Shown here: positions 50,988-58,979 of the stretch, in pieces | Layout of the letters: each line of letters starts with the position of its first letter | Numbering within the stretch: the first letter of the stretch is position 1 | DNA from: Marimonas lutisalis | GTDB lineage: Bacteria; Pseudomonadota; Alphaproteobacteria; Rhodobacterales; Rhodobacteraceae | DNA length: 64,000 nt | NCBI RefSeq assembly: GCF_005434965.1 | Contig: NZ_SKCI01000001.1 | Span: 1,262,952 to 1,326,951, forward strand | Direction of reading: 5' to 3' | Notes under the pieces: model-generated | The model's input: only the letters and a program-made list of their open reading frames with translations | The model's database searches: none | What the model was told of the DNA's origin: nothing | Position numbers and translations under genes: made by a program

Positions 50988-51017
50988 CAAAAACAAAACA
51001 CCCGGCCAGAGGCCGGG
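50988..51017 (-). terminator. Rho-independent terminator of the DUF882 gene
   Basis: A seven-pair stem (CCCGGCC/GGCCGGG, 51001-51017, three-base loop) is followed on the minus strand by TGTTTTGTTTTT. Confidence 0.8.
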
Positions 51018-51047
51018 CGCTTTGGAAAAACCATGGGTTTGCGCGGC

Positions 51048-51617
51048 TTAGCGGCCCCAGCTGCGCACCGGGCCGCAATCCATGTGCACGAAGTTCGAAC
51101 CGGAGTAGCGCCCGACACCCCCGGCGTGGCAGGACGACGCGGCGCGCGCCATCTGGTTGACCGAGCGCGAAGCGAGCCGCAGATCGGCCGCCTGGCCCTT
51201 GAGGTGGAGCGAATTCTTGGCGACACCGCTGGAGCGGCGGCGCAGCATGGCATTGGTTTTCGGGCTGCGATAGCCCGACAGCAGCATGTAGGGCTCGTTC
51301 ACGTCCATCAGGTTGTGCGCGGCGGCCATGATGTCCATGGTGCGCATGTCGATGTGCTTGGTGTCGTTGGTGCGCCAGTCGCGCATGAACCAGGTAACTT
51401 CCTGGACGGCATCCTTGATGTAGTCGCCTTCGATCCAGTAGATCATGTCGATCTTTTCACCGGTGCGGGCGGAATACATCTTGAGCCGTCGGATATCACC
51501 CGATCCGCGAAGAAAACCTGCTGCCTTGGAGTAGGTCGGAGCCGCGGTCACTGCGGTTGCCGCAAAGGCTCCGAGAAGAGCACGTCTCGAAATGCTCAGC
51601 GAGCTTGTATCAGTCAT
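51048..51617 (-). CDS. Tat-exported DUF882 / M15-like peptidoglycan peptidase
   Basis: A 189-residue protein. The N terminus SISRRALLGAFAATAVTAAP is a twin-arginine signal. The body resembles the YcbK/DUF882 family, related to M15 D,D-carboxypeptidases: YMLLSGYRSPKTNAMLRRRSS, HLKGQAADLRL (His and Asp zinc ligands) and NFVHMDCGPV (third ligand). It likely acts on periplasmic peptidoglycan peptides. The start is ATG 51617. It is divergent from an L,D-transpeptidase, which fits a shared cell-wall role. Confidence 0.88.
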   Translation of the reverse strand: MTDTSSLSISRRALLGAFAATAVTAAPTYSKAAGFLRGSGDIRRLKMYSARTGEKIDMIYWIEGDYIKDAVQEVTWFMRDWRTNDTKHIDMRTMDIMAAAHNLMDVNEPYMLLSGYRSPKTNAMLRRRSSGVAKNSLHLKGQAADLRLASRSVNQMARAASSCHAGGVGRYSGSNFVHMDCGPVRSWGR

Positions 51618-51945
51618 ATATAAAGCGCCGTCCCGTCGCTTACTTACCTGTGTTAACGCGATGTTACGCGTGTCCTGCCATCTCTTCCCCAGATGCAACG
51701 CTTGTATGGCATATCTCGAATCGCCAACCAAGTCCGATTTACATCGAATGCTTTGTAAGCAAGGAATTTCGGCAGATTTTTGCTGAAAAAATGCTGATTG
51801 TGGTGAACGGGCGTTAAAACCGGTGTTTCGGTGCATCAGGTCAAAGGCTCGTGCCGGGGTTGAAGCCATTGTGAATGGACAGGATGTGGCGGTTTGCGCC
51901 ACAAGACCCTCCATATATGCGTGAAAAGACCATTTGGGGGTTTGG
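51618..51945. other. AT-richer gap between divergent cell-wall genes
   Basis: No gene is seen. TTAA-CGCGATG-TTAC near 51654-51668 matches a CtrA box (TTAA-N7-TTAA) except for one base and lies 40 bases from the DUF882 start. GTGGCG-GTTTG-CGCCAC (51886-51902) is a small hairpin 44 bases before the L,D-transpeptidase start. Both are tentative. Confidence 0.35.
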
Positions 51946-53562
51946 ATGACGATGTTTATGGCGAAACGGCGGATCGGGTATGCTCTGATCGCCGCGCTGA
52001 CAGTGATGTTTTCCCAGTTTGCCGCACCGGGGGCCGCGCAGGCCCAGGTGACGGCATTCAAACAGGCCGTGGCCGAGGCCGCGGCGCGGGATAAGGATAT
52101 TGCGGCCTTTTATCAGGCCAATGATTACAAGGGCATCTGGACCGGCGGGTTCGGTCGCGATGCCAGCCGCCGGAAGGCACTGTTCGAGGCAATTGCCAGC
52201 GCCGACGAACATGGGCTTCCGGTTGCGCGCTACGATGCCGAGGGCCTGATGGCCCGGCTCAAGGCGGCGAAAACCGCCCGCGACCGCGGCTTTGCCGAGG
52301 TCGAGATGTCGCGCACCTTCCTGGAACTGGCCCGGGACATGCAGACCGGCGCGCTGGTGCCCTCGCGCATCGACGACGGGATCAAGCGTGCGGTGCCCTA
52401 TCGCGAGCGCGTGTCCTACCTGGTGAATTTCGCCAAGAGCAACCCGCGTGGGTTTTTCCGGGCGCTGCCGCCCAAGACCCATGAATATGCCCGCCTGATG
52501 AAGGAAAAGCTGCGGCTTGAACGGCTTCTGGCGAAGGGTGGCTGGGGCCAGAAGGTGCCGGCGAAATCGCTCAAGCCCGGACAATCGGGCAATGCCGTGG
52601 TGATCCTGCGCAACCGGCTGATGGCGATGGGTTATCTGAGGCGGTCCTCGTCGCAGACCTATGATGCCAATCTTCAGGCCGCCGTGCAGCAGTTCCAGCT
52701 GGATCACGGGCTGGCCGCCGATGGCGTTGCTGGCGCCGGCACGATGACCGAGATCAACGTGGATGTTGCAGACCGGCTGAAATCGGTCATCGTGGCGATG
52801 GAGCGCGAACGCTGGTTCAACACCGAACGCGGCAAACGCCACGTGCTGGTCAACATCACCGATTTCACGGCCAAGATCCTCGACAACGACAAGGTGACGT
52901 TCGAAACCCGGTCGGTTGTCGGCGCCACAAGCCATGACCGCCGCACGCCCGAGTTCTCGGATGTGATGGAGTTCATGGTGATCAATCCGACCTGGAACGT
53001 GCCGCGCTCGATCACCGTCAAGGAATACCTGCCGATGCTCAAGCGCAACCCCAATGCGGCGGGCCACTTGCGGATCGTCGACAGCCGCGGGCGCACCGTT
53101 TCGCGCGGGGCAGTCAACTTCGGGGCCTACAATGCCAAGACCTTTCCCTTTGCGCTGAAACAGCCGCCGTCGCGGCGTAACGCGCTTGGCCTGGTAAAGT
53201 TCATGTTCCCGAACAAGTACAACATCTATCTTCACGACACCCCGGCCAAGAACCTGTTCGCGCGCGAAACCCGCGCCTACAGCCATGGCTGCATCCGGTT
53301 GCATCAGCCGTTCGAGTTCGCCTACACGCTTCTGGCCAAGCAGACGCGCGACCCTCAGGGCGAGTTCAAGCGCCACCTGGATACGGGCCGTGAATCCGTT
53401 GTGCCGCTGGAACAGCCGGTGCCGGTGCACCTGATCTATCGCACCGCCTACACGCAGGCCAAGGGCCGCACCCAGTTCCGCCGCGACATCTATGGACGCG
53501 ACGCGAGAATCTGGAATGCGCTGGCCAAGGCGGGGGTGGCGCTGCGCGCGGTTCAGGGGTAA
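51946..53562 (+). CDS. L,D-transpeptidase (YcbB/LdtD-like)
   Basis: A 538-residue exported enzyme that makes 3-3 cross-links or attaches proteins to peptidoglycan. After a signal peptide (YALIAALTVMFSQFAAPGAAQA) comes a helical domain, a peptidoglycan-binding domain (LKPGQSGNAVVILRNRLMAMGYL to DGVAGAGTM), and a YkuD catalytic domain with YSHGCIRL, where C449 is the nucleophile. ATG codons at 51946, 51952 and 51958 are possible; GGGGG upstream favours 51946. The lpxD gene follows after 30 bases. Confidence 0.92.
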   Translation: MTMFMAKRRIGYALIAALTVMFSQFAAPGAAQAQVTAFKQAVAEAAARDKDIAAFYQANDYKGIWTGGFGRDASRRKALFEAIASADEHGLPVARYDAEGLMARLKAAKTARDRGFAEVEMSRTFLELARDMQTGALVPSRIDDGIKRAVPYRERVSYLVNFAKSNPRGFFRALPPKTHEYARLMKEKLRLERLLAKGGWGQKVPAKSLKPGQSGNAVVILRNRLMAMGYLRRSSSQTYDANLQAAVQQFQLDHGLAADGVAGAGTMTEINVDVADRLKSVIVAMERERWFNTERGKRHVLVNITDFTAKILDNDKVTFETRSVVGATSHDRRTPEFSDVMEFMVINPTWNVPRSITVKEYLPMLKRNPNAAGHLRIVDSRGRTVSRGAVNFGAYNAKTFPFALKQPPSRRNALGLVKFMFPNKYNIYLHDTPAKNLFARETRAYSHGCIRLHQPFEFAYTLLAKQTRDPQGEFKRHLDTGRESVVPLEQPVPVHLIYRTAYTQAKGRTQFRRDIYGRDARIWNALAKAGVALRAVQG

Positions 53563-53592
53563 GCCTTGCCCCCGAGAACCAGGGGGGCAGAC

Positions 53593-54684
53593 ATGAGCCA
53601 CACGATTGAAGAGATTGCCAAGGCGCTCGGGGCACAGGCCCTGGGCGCCTTGTCGCTTGAAATCACCGGCACGGCCGAACCGGCCGATGCCGGGCCCGCG
53701 GACCTGGCCCTGGCGATGAGCCCGAAATACGCCGACGGCCTGGCCCGGGGTCAGGCCCGGGCGGCCATGCTGTGGGAGGGCGCCGACTGGCAGGCCCTGG
53801 GCCTCGAGGCGGCGATCATCCCGGCGCGGCCGCGCTATGCGATGGCCGGGCTGACGGCGCTGCTGGATCAGGGTCACGGCTATACCAGCGGCATCCACCC
53901 CACCGCGATCATAGGCGTTGGTGCCGAGATCGGCGCCGACGTCAGCATCGGCGCCTACACGGTGATCGGGGCAGGGGCCCGCATCGGCGCGGGCACCGTC
54001 ATCGGCCCGCAGGCCTATATCGGTGTCGACAGCCAGTTGGGTGCGCGCTGCTACCTGCATGTCGGCGTGCGTATCGGCCCGCGCGTGCGCATCGGCGAGG
54101 GGTGCACCCTGCACCCCGGGGCCACCATCGGGATGGACGGGTTTTCCTTTGTCACGCCCGAGGTCAACGCGGTCGAACAGGCCCGCGCCAGCCTGGGCGA
54201 ATCCGTCGATGCCGAGGGTCAGGCCTGGGTCCGGATCCATAGCCTGGGCAGCGTGGTCATCGGCGACGAGGTCGAGCTGGGCTGCAACACGACGATCGAC
54301 GCGGGCACCATCCGGCCCACGCTGATTGGCAATGGCACCAAGATGGATAACCAGTGCCATATCGGGCACAATGTGGTGGTCGGGCGTGACTGCCTGTTTG
54401 CCGGAATGGTGGGCGTTGCCGGCTCGACCACGATTGGCAACAACGTGGTGCTGGCCGGTCAGGTTGGCATCAGCGACAATATCACCGTCGGCGACAACGT
54501 GGTGGCCGGGGGCGCTTCGGTGGTGCTGAGCAAGGTTCCCGCAGGCCGCGTCGTGCTGGGCTATCCGGCGGTCAAGATGGACACCCATGTGGACATGTAC
54601 AAGGCCCTGCGCCGCCTGCCGCGGGTGATGGAGGAATTCACCCGGATGAAGGCGCGGCTGGACGCGCTGGAGGACGAGGACTGA
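53593..54684 (+). CDS. lpxD: UDP-3-O-acylglucosamine N-acyltransferase
   Basis: A 363-residue LpxD, which adds the N-linked hydroxyacyl chain in lipid A synthesis. The N-terminal uridine-binding part has ADLALAMSPKYADGLARGQA; the left-handed beta-helix of hexapeptides follows from about residue 100; NQCHIGHNVVVGRDC carries the catalytic histidine; GYPAVKMDTHVDMYKALRRLP is the usual C-terminal segment. It is not in the usual bamA-fabZ-lpxA neighbourhood, so it may be a second copy. The ATG at 53593 has AGGGGGG upstream. Confidence 0.9.
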   Translation: MSHTIEEIAKALGAQALGALSLEITGTAEPADAGPADLALAMSPKYADGLARGQARAAMLWEGADWQALGLEAAIIPARPRYAMAGLTALLDQGHGYTSGIHPTAIIGVGAEIGADVSIGAYTVIGAGARIGAGTVIGPQAYIGVDSQLGARCYLHVGVRIGPRVRIGEGCTLHPGATIGMDGFSFVTPEVNAVEQARASLGESVDAEGQAWVRIHSLGSVVIGDEVELGCNTTIDAGTIRPTLIGNGTKMDNQCHIGHNVVVGRDCLFAGMVGVAGSTTIGNNVVLAGQVGISDNITVGDNVVAGGASVVLSKVPAGRVVLGYPAVKMDTHVDMYKALRRLPRVMEEFTRMKARLDALEDED

Positions 54685-54790
54685 TCCGCGCGGGCGCGGC
54701 GGCGTTACACAAATATCGCAAATCGCCTGTTCCGCTTTGCCCTGAAACGCATTACATGGGCGCCAACAACCAAGAACGGGGTCTTTGGCC

Positions 54791-55051
54791 ATGAGCGTGA
54801 AAGACAAGGTTATCGAGATCATTGCCGAGCAGGCCGTGCTGGAGCCGTCGGATGTGACCATGGACAGCACATTGGAGGACCTGGGCATCGACAGCCTGGG
54901 CCTCGTCGAGTCGATCTTCGCGATCGAAGAAGCCTTCGACATCTCGGTGCCCTTCAACGCCAATGAACCCCAGGCCAGCGATTTCGATATCTCCTCGGTG
55001 GCCTCGATCGTGCGGGGCATCGAACAGCTCATCTCCGAGCAGGCCGGCTGA
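54791..55051 (+). CDS. Acyl carrier protein, specialised
   Basis: An 86-residue ACP. The phosphopantetheine serine is S35 in DLGIDSLGLVESIF. The third helix region (FDISVPFNANEPQASDFDISS) is longer than in housekeeping AcpP, as in dedicated carriers. It lies directly before a ketoacyl synthase and after lpxD, so it probably carries acyl chains for lipid A or a related lipid. ATG 54791 is preferred to the TTG at 54785. Confidence 0.88.
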   Translation: MSVKDKVIEIIAEQAVLEPSDVTMDSTLEDLGIDSLGLVESIFAIEEAFDISVPFNANEPQASDFDISSVASIVRGIEQLISEQAG

Positions 55052-55061
55052 GGCGGCCGGG

Positions 55062-56270
55062 ATGAAGCGGGTCGTCATCACCGGGGCGGGCACGATCAAC
55101 GCGCTTGGCCACAACGTGCCCGACACGCTCGAGGCGATGCGCGAAGGCCGCTGCGGCATTGGTGCCATCGACATCCGTGATGTCGACCGGCTGGCTATCC
55201 AGATCGGCGGCCAGGTCAAGGGGTTCGAGGCCGAGGGCCTGTTCAACCGCCAGCAGATGTCGCTTTATGACCGTTTCACCCAGTTCACCCTGGTCGCCGC
55301 GCGCGAGGCGATCGGCCAGTCTGGTCTGGAGTTCCATGGTGAGCTGGCGGCGAAATCCGGCGTGGTGCTGGGCAATTCGGGCGGCGGGATGACGACGCTC
55401 GACGACAATTACCGCAGCGTTTACGAGGACGGGAAGAACCGGGTGCATCCCTTCGTCGTTCCGAAGTTGATGAACAACGCCGCGGCCAGCCATGTCAGCA
55501 TGGAGTTCAATCTCAAGGGGCCGAGCTTTACCGTCGCCTCGGCCTGTGCCAGTTCGAACCACGCGATGGCGCAGGCCTTCCAGATGGTGCGCAGCGGCAT
55601 GGCGCCGGTGATGATTACCGGCGGGTCCGAGTCGATGCTGTGCTTTGGCGGGGTAAAGGCCTGGGAGGGGCTGCGGGTGATGTCGAAGGACGCCTGCCGC
55701 CCGTTCAGCGCCAACCGCAACGGCATGGTTCAGGGCGAAGGCGCAGGCGTTTTCGTGTTCGAAGCGTATGAGCACGCGAAGAAACGCGGTGCCGAGATCC
55801 TGGCCGAGGTGGCGGGCTTTGCCATGTCCTCGGACGCGTCCGATATCGTCATGCCGTCGAAACAGGGGGCTGCCCGCGCCATCGCCGGCGCATTGCAGGA
55901 TGCTGGGCTCAATGCGTCGGATGTCTGCTATATAAACGCCCACGGCACCGGCACGGCCGCCAATGACAAAACCGAATGCGCTGCCGTGGCCGACGTGTTC
56001 GGCGCCCATGCCGATGACCTGATGATATCGTCGACCAAGTCGATGCATGGCCACCTGATCGGCGGTACCGGCGCGGTCGAGCTTCTGGCCTGCATCATGG
56101 CACTTCGCGATGGCGTCGTGGCGCCGACGATCGGCTACGAGGAGCCCGACCCGGAATGCGCGCTTGACGTTGTGCCGAATGTCGCGCGCGAGGCCAGGGT
56201 TGATGCGGCCTTGTCCAACGCCTTCGCCTTTGGCGGGCTCAATGCCGTGCTGGCGCTCAAACGGGTCTGA
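55062..56270 (+). CDS. Beta-ketoacyl-ACP synthase II-type
   Basis: A 402-residue condensing enzyme with the Cys-His-His triad: C162 in ASACASSNHAM, H294 in NAHGTGT, and H331 in SMHGHLIGG. It elongates acyl-ACP by two carbons. The typical thiolase-fold pieces (VVITGAGTINALG, NSGGGM, ANRNGMVQGEGAGVFVFE) are present. It differs from housekeeping FabF (for example SMHGH instead of SMTGH), which suits the paired ACP. It starts 10 bases after that ACP. Confidence 0.9.
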   Translation: MKRVVITGAGTINALGHNVPDTLEAMREGRCGIGAIDIRDVDRLAIQIGGQVKGFEAEGLFNRQQMSLYDRFTQFTLVAAREAIGQSGLEFHGELAAKSGVVLGNSGGGMTTLDDNYRSVYEDGKNRVHPFVVPKLMNNAAASHVSMEFNLKGPSFTVASACASSNHAMAQAFQMVRSGMAPVMITGGSESMLCFGGVKAWEGLRVMSKDACRPFSANRNGMVQGEGAGVFVFEAYEHAKKRGAEILAEVAGFAMSSDASDIVMPSKQGAARAIAGALQDAGLNASDVCYINAHGTGTAANDKTECAAVADVFGAHADDLMISSTKSMHGHLIGGTGAVELLACIMALRDGVVAPTIGYEEPDPECALDVVPNVAREARVDAALSNAFAFGGLNAVLALKRV

Positions 56271-56277
56271 AACGCAA

Positions 56278-56301
56278 AAGGCCGCCCGGTGGGGCGGCCT
56301 T
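56278..56301. terminator. Bidirectional terminator between the synthase and ialB-like genes
   Basis: A perfect ten-pair stem (AAGGCCGCCC / GGGCGGCCTT) with a GGTG loop lies between converging genes. On the minus strand it is followed by TTGCGTTTC; on the plus strand the T-tract is poor. Confidence 0.65.
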
Positions 56302-56330
56302 CTCGATCGTTACAGAACCTCGGATCCGGT

Positions 56331-56996
56331 TCAGTTCTTGATCTCGGTCGCGGCGTTGAAGCCGGCGGTGAAGCCCGAGAGCGACATTTTCAGAACCACC
56401 TTTTGATCCGGGGCCGGGGCCGGCACCAGAGTGACGGTGGCGTTTGCGCCCTTCTTGAAGGCCGCGATGTCGGCCGCGGTAAAGCCGATACGGGCATAGC
56501 AGCCCACCGGCGAGCAGAACGAGAACGGGTAACGCTTGCCCTTGGCGCCGTCGACGGCAATCGTCAGCTGCGCGGTCAGAAGCGTTTCCAGCGGCACGGT
56601 CACGGTGGCACCGGCAACCGCCTGACCGCCCGAGGGCAGCCGGAACAGCGCCACTTCGGCCACGTCGGTGCCCTGGTCGTCCTTCAGCAGCTGGTACAGC
56701 TGGCAGGGTTCTTCGCCTTCCTCGACCGGGAAGCACTGCAGTTTCCAGTCGCCATGCTCTTCCTTGACATAAGGTTCAAAGACCTTGGGCGCGCTGTCTT
56801 CGCCCATGCTCAGGCCTTCGGTCATCTGGCTGTCGCCGGTGGTGGCCTCTGCTGAGGACTCGGCCGTGGTCTCGGCGGTCTCGGTCTGGGCGGCGTCGGC
56901 GCCCTCCGATTGGGTTTCGCTCGTGCTCTGTGCCTGCGCGGTCTGCGTCAGCGCCAGAAGCGCAATCATCGAAAGGGTCGAAAGAAACTTGGGCAT
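56331..56996 (-). CDS. Invasion-associated locus B (IalB) family protein
   Basis: A 221-residue exported protein. The signal peptide is MPKFLSTLSMIALLALTQTAQA, followed by about 45 residues rich in Thr, Glu, Ser and Ala. The IalB domain then runs from HGDWKLQCFPVEEGEEPCQLYQ to the end, with SFCSPVGCYARIGF as its second cysteine pair. IalB proteins are periplasmic and act in host-cell entry in Bartonella, but in free-living species the role is unknown. I start at the ATG 56996. A possible promoter CTGACA-N17-TACAGC lies about 40 bases upstream. Confidence 0.9.
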   Translation of the reverse strand: MPKFLSTLSMIALLALTQTAQAQSTSETQSEGADAAQTETAETTAESSAEATTGDSQMTEGLSMGEDSAPKVFEPYVKEEHGDWKLQCFPVEEGEEPCQLYQLLKDDQGTDVAEVALFRLPSGGQAVAGATVTVPLETLLTAQLTIAVDGAKGKRYPFSFCSPVGCYARIGFTAADIAAFKKGANATVTLVPAPAPDQKVVLKMSLSGFTAGFNAATEIKN

Positions 56997-57147
56997 GAGT
57001 GATCCCGTTTGTTGCATAGTCCAAAACTCTGTCGGGGCTGTATCATGCCGATGGCGGGATGTCAGCGCAAAAGCGCGCCGGGACGGTGGGAAAACGGCAG
57101 GTTTCCGCTGTGGGGCGGCATGAAGGCCGTACGCCAAGTGCCCGGCT

Positions 57148-57219
57148 CAAAAGAAAAAGAGGCCTGACGGCCTCTTTCTCGTATTTTGCTCCCCGTCGGA
57201 CTGGCCGACTTAGTCATTG
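57148..57219 (-). ncRNA. Candidate small RNA (about 70 nt) with its own promoter and terminator
   Basis: On the minus strand, TTGACG (57254-57249), 18 bases and TAGCGT (57230-57225) would start an RNA near 57219. It holds a small hairpin (GTCGG-CCAGT-CCGAC, 57209-57195) and ends in a perfect nine-pair terminator (AAAGAGGCC / GGCCTCTTT, 57177-57156, GTCA loop) followed by TTCTTTT. It lies 152 bases before ialB on the same strand, so it may instead be an attenuated leader for ialB. It does not match an RNA family I know. Confidence 0.5.
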
Positions 57220-57281
57220 GGGGAACGCTATGACGTTTCCATGCAGGCGTCAACAGCCTTTGGCCGATATTTTTGGCCCCA

Positions 57282-57308
57282 AAAAAAGCCGCGCCCGAAG
57301 GCGCGGCC
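57282..57308 (-). terminator. Strong minus-strand terminator upstream of the candidate small RNA
   Basis: GCCGCGCC (57308-57301) pairs with GGCGCGGC (57296-57289) around a TTCG tetraloop, and is followed by TTTTTTTGG. There is no gene on the minus strand between it and the start of the next gene at 57438. The remaining 57309-57437 stretch includes CTTCCTCCC on the minus strand, which could pair with ribosome-binding sites. Confidence 0.7.
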
Positions 57309-57437
57309 AGTCTGACAGGGAGGAAGTCACCCCGAGACCAAGAGGACAGGCGGCCCCGGAGTGATTTCATACTGGCACCAATTGGTTAAGTTTGTATTTT
57401 CATACCGGACGAAATCAGAAAAACGGGGGCTCAGGCC

Positions 57438-58979
57438 GTGGAAGACGCGATTTTTATCGGTGGTGGTGGCGAAGATTACGCGGTCAAGCAGGGGCTGACC
57501 TTGAAATACGCCAACCGTCACGGCCTCGTGGCCGGGGCTACCGGCACGGGCAAGACCGTAACCCTGCAGATTCTGGCCGAAGGATTTTCCGCCGCCGGCG
57601 TTCCGGTCTTCCTGTCGGATGTGAAGGGCGATCTGTCGGGGCTGGCGAAACCGGGCAGCGAAGGCTTCAAGCTGCACAAGGCGTTTTCCGAGCGCGCCGC
57701 CAAGATTGGTTTCGACGATTACCACTACGAAGGCTTCCCGGTCACCTTCTGGGACCTGTTCGGCCGGCAGGGCCACCCGGTGCGCACCACCGTGGCCGAG
57801 ATGGGCCCGCTCCTGCTCTCGCGCCTGCTGGAACTGAGCGAGGCGCAGGAAGGCATCCTGAACATCGCCTTCCGCCTGGCCGATGAAGAGGGGCTAGCGC
57901 TGCTTGATCTCAAGGACCTGCAGGCGCTGCTGGTCTGGGTCGGTGAAAACCGCGCCGAGCTGAGCCTGCGCTATGGCAATGTCTCGGTCCAGTCGATCGG
58001 CGCGATCCAACGCCGCCTGCTGGTGCTGGAAAACCAGGGCGGGGCGCAGATCTTTGGCGAACCCGCGCTGGAACTGTCGGACATGATGCTGACCGACAAG
58101 GCGGGCAGGGGTCGGATCAACATCCTTGCTGCCGACGAATTGATGCAATCGCCCCGGCTTTATGCCACCTTCCTTCTGTGGCTGCTCAGCGAGCTTTTCG
58201 AGGAGCTGCCCGAGGTGGGCGACCCGGACAAGCCGAAGCTGGTCTTCTTCTTCGATGAGGCGCACCTGCTTTTTGATGACGCGCCCAAGGCCTTGGTCGA
58301 CAAGGTCGAGCAGGTGGCGCGGTTGATCCGCTCGAAGGGCGTTGGCGTCTATTTCATCACCCAGAACCCGGCCGACGTGCCCGAGGACATCCTGGGCCAA
58401 CTGGGCAACCGGGTGCAGCATGCGCTGCGCGCCTTTACCGCCAAGGACCGCAAGGAACTGCGCATGGCCGCCGAAACCTACCGCGAAAACCCGCGCTTCA
58501 GCATCGAAGACGCGATCCGCGAGGTGGGCGTCGGCGAAGCGGTGACCTCGATGCTGGAAAAAAAGGGTGTGCCCGGTGTGGCCGAGCGCACGCTCATCCG
58601 CCCGCCTTCGTCGCAACTGGGCCCGATCGAGCCGGGTGAACGCGCCGCGCTGATCAACGGTTCGCCCATCGCGGGCAAGTATGAAGAGGTAAAGGATCGC
58701 CAGTCGGCCTATGAAATCCTGGCAAAACGCGCCGCCGACGCCGCCCGCGAGGCCGAAGAAGCCGAGGCCGAGGTCGCCGCGCAGGAGGAAAAGGAGCGCG
58801 AATTCCGCAATGCGCGCCGCTACTCCGCAGAGGAAGAGCGCAGCACGTCGTCGCGCAAGTCGAGCCGTGGCGACAGTTTCGGTGAGAAGCTGACCAAGAA
58901 CGTCATGCGTGAACTGACCGGCACCACTGGCCGGCGCATCGTGCGCGGTATTCTGGGCAGCCTGTTTCGCGGGCGCTAG
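57438..58979 (+). CDS. HerA-like ATPase (DUF853 / YjgR family)
   Basis: A 513-residue P-loop ATPase of the HerA/FtsK-like group. Walker A is GATGTGKT at residues 33-40; Walker B is VFFFDEAHLLF near residue 272; a sensor-type arginine lies in YFITQNPADVPEDILGQLGNRVQHAL. The last 130 residues are charged with a coiled-coil (AAREAEEAEAEVAAQEEKE) and a basic end. The role of YjgR is unknown. The GTG at 57438 is used; no ATG fits. Its stop overlaps the stop of the converging gene. Confidence 0.88.
   Translation: MEDAIFIGGGGEDYAVKQGLTLKYANRHGLVAGATGTGKTVTLQILAEGFSAAGVPVFLSDVKGDLSGLAKPGSEGFKLHKAFSERAAKIGFDDYHYEGFPVTFWDLFGRQGHPVRTTVAEMGPLLLSRLLELSEAQEGILNIAFRLADEEGLALLDLKDLQALLVWVGENRAELSLRYGNVSVQSIGAIQRRLLVLENQGGAQIFGEPALELSDMMLTDKAGRGRINILAADELMQSPRLYATFLLWLLSELFEELPEVGDPDKPKLVFFFDEAHLLFDDAPKALVDKVEQVARLIRSKGVGVYFITQNPADVPEDILGQLGNRVQHALRAFTAKDRKELRMAAETYRENPRFSIEDAIREVGVGEAVTSMLEKKGVPGVAERTLIRPPSSQLGPIEPGERAALINGSPIAGKYEEVKDRQSAYEILAKRAADAAREAEEAEAEVAAQEEKEREFRNARRYSAEEERSTSSRKSSRGDSFGEKLTKNVMRELTGTTGRRIVRGILGSLFRGR

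Noticed and set aside
51841-55032. Minus-strand open frame of 1063 codons
   Set aside because: It is antisense to the L,D-transpeptidase, lpxD and ACP genes and has no domain-like sequence.
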